Positions 61,481-64,000 of a stretch of 64,000 nt of DNA are shown here, piece by piece. The DNA comes from Bacteroidales bacterium (GTDB lineage Bacteria > Bacteroidota > Bacteroidia > Bacteroidales > UBA932). Location: the NCBI GenBank assembly GCA_028707695.1, contig JAQWAL010000001.1, forward strand, positions 80,480-144,479. The letters are read 5' to 3'. Position numbers and translations under genes: made by a program. The number at the start of each line of letters is the position of its first letter. Within the stretch, counting starts at the first letter, position 1. The notes under the pieces were generated by a model. The model was not told the DNA's origin. It searched no databases and saw nothing but the letters and a program-made list of their open reading frames with translations.

Positions 61481-62866
61481 ATGGGGAATATCCTTTCCAG
61501 GGAAAAAGTACTAAGAAGACGAGGAATTGAAAATGTGTTCAGTATGTTGCTGGGAAAGACCAGCACTGCCGGAGGCATCATTCTTATACTGGTTACAATC
61601 TTTGCACTTATCTCTGCCAACTCCCAATTTTTTTCTTCTATCCCTGGCATTTGGGACCTCAAAGCTGATTTTGCAATCGGCAATTTCAAACTGGAGATGA
61701 CTCTTTTGCATTGGGTAAATGATGCATTGATGGCAATCTTCTTTTTTGTAGTAGGTCTGGAGATTAAAAGAGAGATGGTTGTGGGAGAACTATCCACGCT
61801 TAAAAAGGCAACATTGCCAATTTTTGCCGCAATTGGCGGAATGCTCACACCTGCATTGATCTTCAACTTTTTCAATGCCGGTACTGTCAGTCAAAATGGC
61901 TGGGGTATTCCAATGGCCACCGACATTGCCTTTTCACTTGGTGTGATTGCCCTGCTTGGCAGGTCTGTTCCAATGTCTCTGAAAATATTCCTTACAGCAC
62001 TGGCAATTGTAGATGACATAGGAGCAATCATTGTGCTCGCAGTGTTCTATCCCAGTCATGAATTACATCCGGAGTTTCTGGCATACTCTATTGCTATTGT
62101 GGCTCTCTTGGTAACCTTCAACCGGATGAACCTGCATAATGCTGCCCTCTATTTGATTCCCGGCCTTTTCTTATGGTATTTTGTTTACCAGTCTGGAGTA
62201 CATGCAACTATTTCCGGGGTAATCCTTGCAATGTGCATACCTTCAAAATCTCCAATCAACGAAGTAAGGTTTTACGTAAGAAGCAAATACTACCTGGAAA
62301 AATTCAAACAGGCAAGTAACAATGAGGTAAGCATCCTTGCAAACCGAAAACAATTAAATATAATACACAATTTGCACAACCATTTGAGGCAGATGAACCC
62401 TCTTATCAACAGGCTGGAGCACACCATAAACCCATACATAACATTCTCGATCATGCCCATTTTTGCACTTGCAAATGCAGGTGTTGTCCTTGCAGGCAAT
62501 CCTATTGGAGATGGTTTGTCACCACTTTCGGCCGGAATTTTTTTCGGGTTGTTATTTGGCAAACCAATCGGAATCACATTGTTTACATTTATAGCTTGCA
62601 AACTGAAAATTGCAGAAATTCCTTCTGACATCAAATGGAAACAGATATTTTCGGTAGGGATAATTGCAGGTATAGGTTTTACTATGTCAATTTTTATTGA
62701 TAGCTTAGCGTTCTCTAATGAAGCCATTATAGACGAAGGTAAGATGGCAATAATCATTACATCGGCTGTTGCTGCCGTTGCTGGATTGATTTCTCTCAGG
62801 CTTTCGTTAGGGAAACCCGCTAAAAAAATCAAATACAAGAAATTAAGTGAATTAAGGAATAAATAA
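61481..62866 (+). CDS. nhaA: NhaA-type sodium/proton antiporter
   Basis: This polytopic antiporter removes sodium at alkaline pH. The 461-residue protein has VVGLEIKREMVVGEL (about 90-104), ATDIAFSLGVIALLG (146-160) and the ion-binding aspartates D178-D179 in ALAIVDDIGAIIVLA. It contains a hydrophilic insertion at about 255-310 (YYLEKFKQASNNEVS and on) that lengthens the loop before the last helices, a known Bacteroidetes feature. It is 19 bases after the ureohydrolase gene. Confidence 0.95.
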   Translation: MGNILSREKVLRRRGIENVFSMLLGKTSTAGGIILILVTIFALISANSQFFSSIPGIWDLKADFAIGNFKLEMTLLHWVNDALMAIFFFVVGLEIKREMVVGELSTLKKATLPIFAAIGGMLTPALIFNFFNAGTVSQNGWGIPMATDIAFSLGVIALLGRSVPMSLKIFLTALAIVDDIGAIIVLAVFYPSHELHPEFLAYSIAIVALLVTFNRMNLHNAALYLIPGLFLWYFVYQSGVHATISGVILAMCIPSKSPINEVRFYVRSKYYLEKFKQASNNEVSILANRKQLNIIHNLHNHLRQMNPLINRLEHTINPYITFSIMPIFALANAGVVLAGNPIGDGLSPLSAGIFFGLLFGKPIGITLFTFIACKLKIAEIPSDIKWKQIFSVGIIAGIGFTMSIFIDSLAFSNEAIIDEGKMAIIITSAVAAVAGLISLRLSLGKPAKKIKYKKLSELRNK

Positions 62867-62893
62867 AAACAAATCAAACAATAGAAAAAACAC

Positions 62894-63601
62894 ATGAAAA
62901 AACTATTCAAATCAAGTCTGTTAATAGCTGCAATCTCATTGGGTTTTGCATCTTGCACTCAACAAAAAAGCGAAGATCTCCCGGGTATCACCCAGGAATT
63001 CAAAGACTCTGTAAGTTATGCTGTTGGAGCTTCATTGGGATCCATGGTACAGCAAGCTGATTTTGGCGACCTAAACATGAAAGAGGTCTACGCAGCCATA
63101 GAAGATGTGCTAAACGGCAAAGACCCAAAAATAGGGATGGAATCTATCAATGAGCTTATTACTTCTTACCTGACAAAAAGGCAAGAGGCTTTGAGCCAAA
63201 AAAACATAGATGACTCCAAAAAGTTTTTTGAGGAGAACAAAACCAAAGAAGGAGTTGTTGAACTTGAAAGCGGCCTTCAATATAAAATCCTTGCAGAGGG
63301 TAATGGTATTACACCTGCTCCTGAAGACACAATTGAAGTTCATTATACAGGAACCCTCCTGGATGGAACAAAATTCGACTCATCACACGACAGGGGAGAA
63401 ACTGCCAAACTTGCACTGAACAATTTTATCCCAGGCTGGATAGAGGGAATGCAAAAAGTTAGCGAAGGAGGCAAAATTGAACTTTATATCCCTGCTTCCC
63501 TGGCATACGGCAACCAACAACTAGGAACAATCAAACCAGGTTCAACCTTGATCTTTGAAGTTGAATTGATTGGCGTGAAAAAAGCACAAACAGAAGAGTA
63601 A
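62894..63601 (+). CDS. FKBP-type peptidyl-prolyl isomerase lipoprotein
   Basis: This 235-residue folding catalyst is tethered by lipid. The lipobox FASC gives acylated C21, followed by TQQKSED. A FKBP N-terminal domain (about 30-125; SVSYAVGASLGSMVQQ) dimerises, as in FkpA/Mip. The catalytic FKBP fold (about 140-228) includes VHYTGTLLDGTKFDSSHDRGE and PGWIEGMQKVSEGGKIELYIPASLAYG. All residues of the active-site pocket are visible. It is 27 bases after nhaA. Confidence 0.93.
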   Translation: MKKLFKSSLLIAAISLGFASCTQQKSEDLPGITQEFKDSVSYAVGASLGSMVQQADFGDLNMKEVYAAIEDVLNGKDPKIGMESINELITSYLTKRQEALSQKNIDDSKKFFEENKTKEGVVELESGLQYKILAEGNGITPAPEDTIEVHYTGTLLDGTKFDSSHDRGETAKLALNNFIPGWIEGMQKVSEGGKIELYIPASLAYGNQQLGTIKPGSTLIFEVELIGVKKAQTEE

Positions 63602-63624
63602 TAAAACATTAAAAAGAGTAAAGA

Positions 63625-63993
63625 ATGGCACTGGAAATAACAGGATCACTAATTCAGAAACTGCCCGTCCAATCGGGTACCAGCGCTCGTGGTGATTGGC
63701 AAAAACAGGAATTTGTCATAGAAACAAATGACACCTATCCCAAAAAAGTATGCTTCAATGTCTGGGGGCAGGAAAAAGTAGAAGACCTCACAAAGTATGC
63801 AGAGGGTGAAGTTGTTAAGATTTCATTCAATGTAGAATCAAGGGAATTCAACTCAAGATGGTACACCGATCTCAGAGCATGGAAAATAGAAAAGCTTTCC
63901 GACACACAAAGCGACATACCTCCGGTTGCACCGGGTATACCTGATATGCCGGATTTCCCCGACGATTCATCAGAATCTGACTTACCATTCTAA
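63625..63993 (+). CDS. DUF3127 family protein with SSB-like tail
   Basis: This 122-residue cytoplasmic protein matches DUF3127, a Bacteroidetes family. Residues 1-95 look like an OB-type beta barrel (ALEITGSLIQKLPVQSGTSA, then KKVCFNVWGQEKVEDL and VKISFNVESREFNSRWYTDLRAWKIEKL). A proline-rich linker leads to an acidic C-terminus ending S-D-L-P-F, which resembles the protein-docking tail of single-stranded DNA-binding proteins (DDIPF). Single-stranded DNA or RNA binding is possible but not proven. It is 23 bases after the FKBP gene, and its stop is near the end of the window. Confidence 0.85.
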   Translation: MALEITGSLIQKLPVQSGTSARGDWQKQEFVIETNDTYPKKVCFNVWGQEKVEDLTKYAEGEVVKISFNVESREFNSRWYTDLRAWKIEKLSDTQSDIPPVAPGIPDMPDFPDDSSESDLPF

Positions 63994-64000
63994 ATAAAAA

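Noticed and set aside
1..64000. CRISPR arrays, insertion sequences, prophage, integron or toxin-antitoxin loci
   Set aside because: I saw no regularly spaced direct repeats, no transposase or integrase sequence and no terminal inverted repeats around gene blocks. The YwqK-like repeats at 9.6-10.4 kb are in a secreted protein, not a toxin-antitoxin locus.
1..64000. tRNA, rRNA or riboswitch genes
   Set aside because: All intergenic gaps are under about 160 bases and I found no cloverleaf-like or known riboswitch-like layout by eye. A covariance-model search would be decisive.

Overview
The window is a compact chromosomal segment of a Bacteroidota bacterium, most likely order Bacteroidales. The evidence is the gene families present (DUF2795, DUF4834 and DUF3127 proteins, a TonB-dependent receptor with a carboxypeptidase-like N-terminal domain, two ExbD genes with a small membrane protein, FtsL-like and long MraY variants), the moderately AT-rich base composition, the near absence of Shine-Dalgarno sequences, and repeated matches to the Bacteroidetes promoter pattern TTG-N18-21-TAnnTT[T/C]G. 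Menaquinone is apparently made through futalosine (mqnB, mqnD), and the DNPR motif in MurE points to a meso-diaminopimelate peptidoglycan. I see no rRNA, tRNA, CRISPR array, prophage, insertion sequence or integron, and no gene-free stretch longer than about 160 bases.

Layout. 1-3.4 kb: the 5' end of a TonB-dependent receptor, a two-component system and folE. 3.4-6.3 kb: mqnB-mqnD, an orphan LolD/MacB-like ATPase and a cobalamin adenosyltransferase. 6.3-9.5 kb: a DUF2795 gene, trkA and aspA. 9.6-15.4 kb: a secreted TonB-C protein, two tail-to-tail ABC-F genes (Uup-like and EttA) and an M23 lipoprotein peptidase. 15.5-32.3 kb: the division and cell wall cluster mraZ-rsmH-ftsL-ftsI-murE-mraY-murD-ftsW-murG-murC-ftsQ-ftsA-ftsZ, followed directly by gltX; murF and ddl are absent from it. 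32.3-39.9 kb: galE and a sugar aminotransferase on the minus strand, then rpiB, truB, queA, dprA, tatD and an asparaginase. 39.9-49.1 kb: ExbB, a membrane protein and two ExbDs; alkaline phosphatase; a GHL10 hydrolase; an antiporter; asnS; udk; and a TonB-like protein. 49.1-57.1 kb: a six-gene minus-strand operon running from an unknown 756-residue protein through DUF4834, an MsbA-like exporter, an acyl-CoA synthetase and dCMP deaminase to a CtpA-type protease. 57.2-64 kb: recQ diverging from kdsD, an arginase-family enzyme, nhaA, an FKBP lipoprotein and DUF3127.

The content is overwhelmingly housekeeping: envelope building (peptidoglycan, division, Kdo, export), TonB energisation, ion homeostasis, translation and DNA repair. 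I found no convincing new multi-gene system. The most unusual signals are regulatory: promoters embedded in terminators (about 8.0 and 45.1 kb), start codons only a few bases after the -7 box (10.5, 34.5 and 57.1 kb), and a set of GTGGAAAA boxes around the mraZ promoter. On the protein side they are a 756-residue protein of unknown role heading an envelope operon, a DUF3127 protein with an SSB-like tail, and translational coupling of kdsD to a ureohydrolase. All promoter, terminator and start calls were made by eye.
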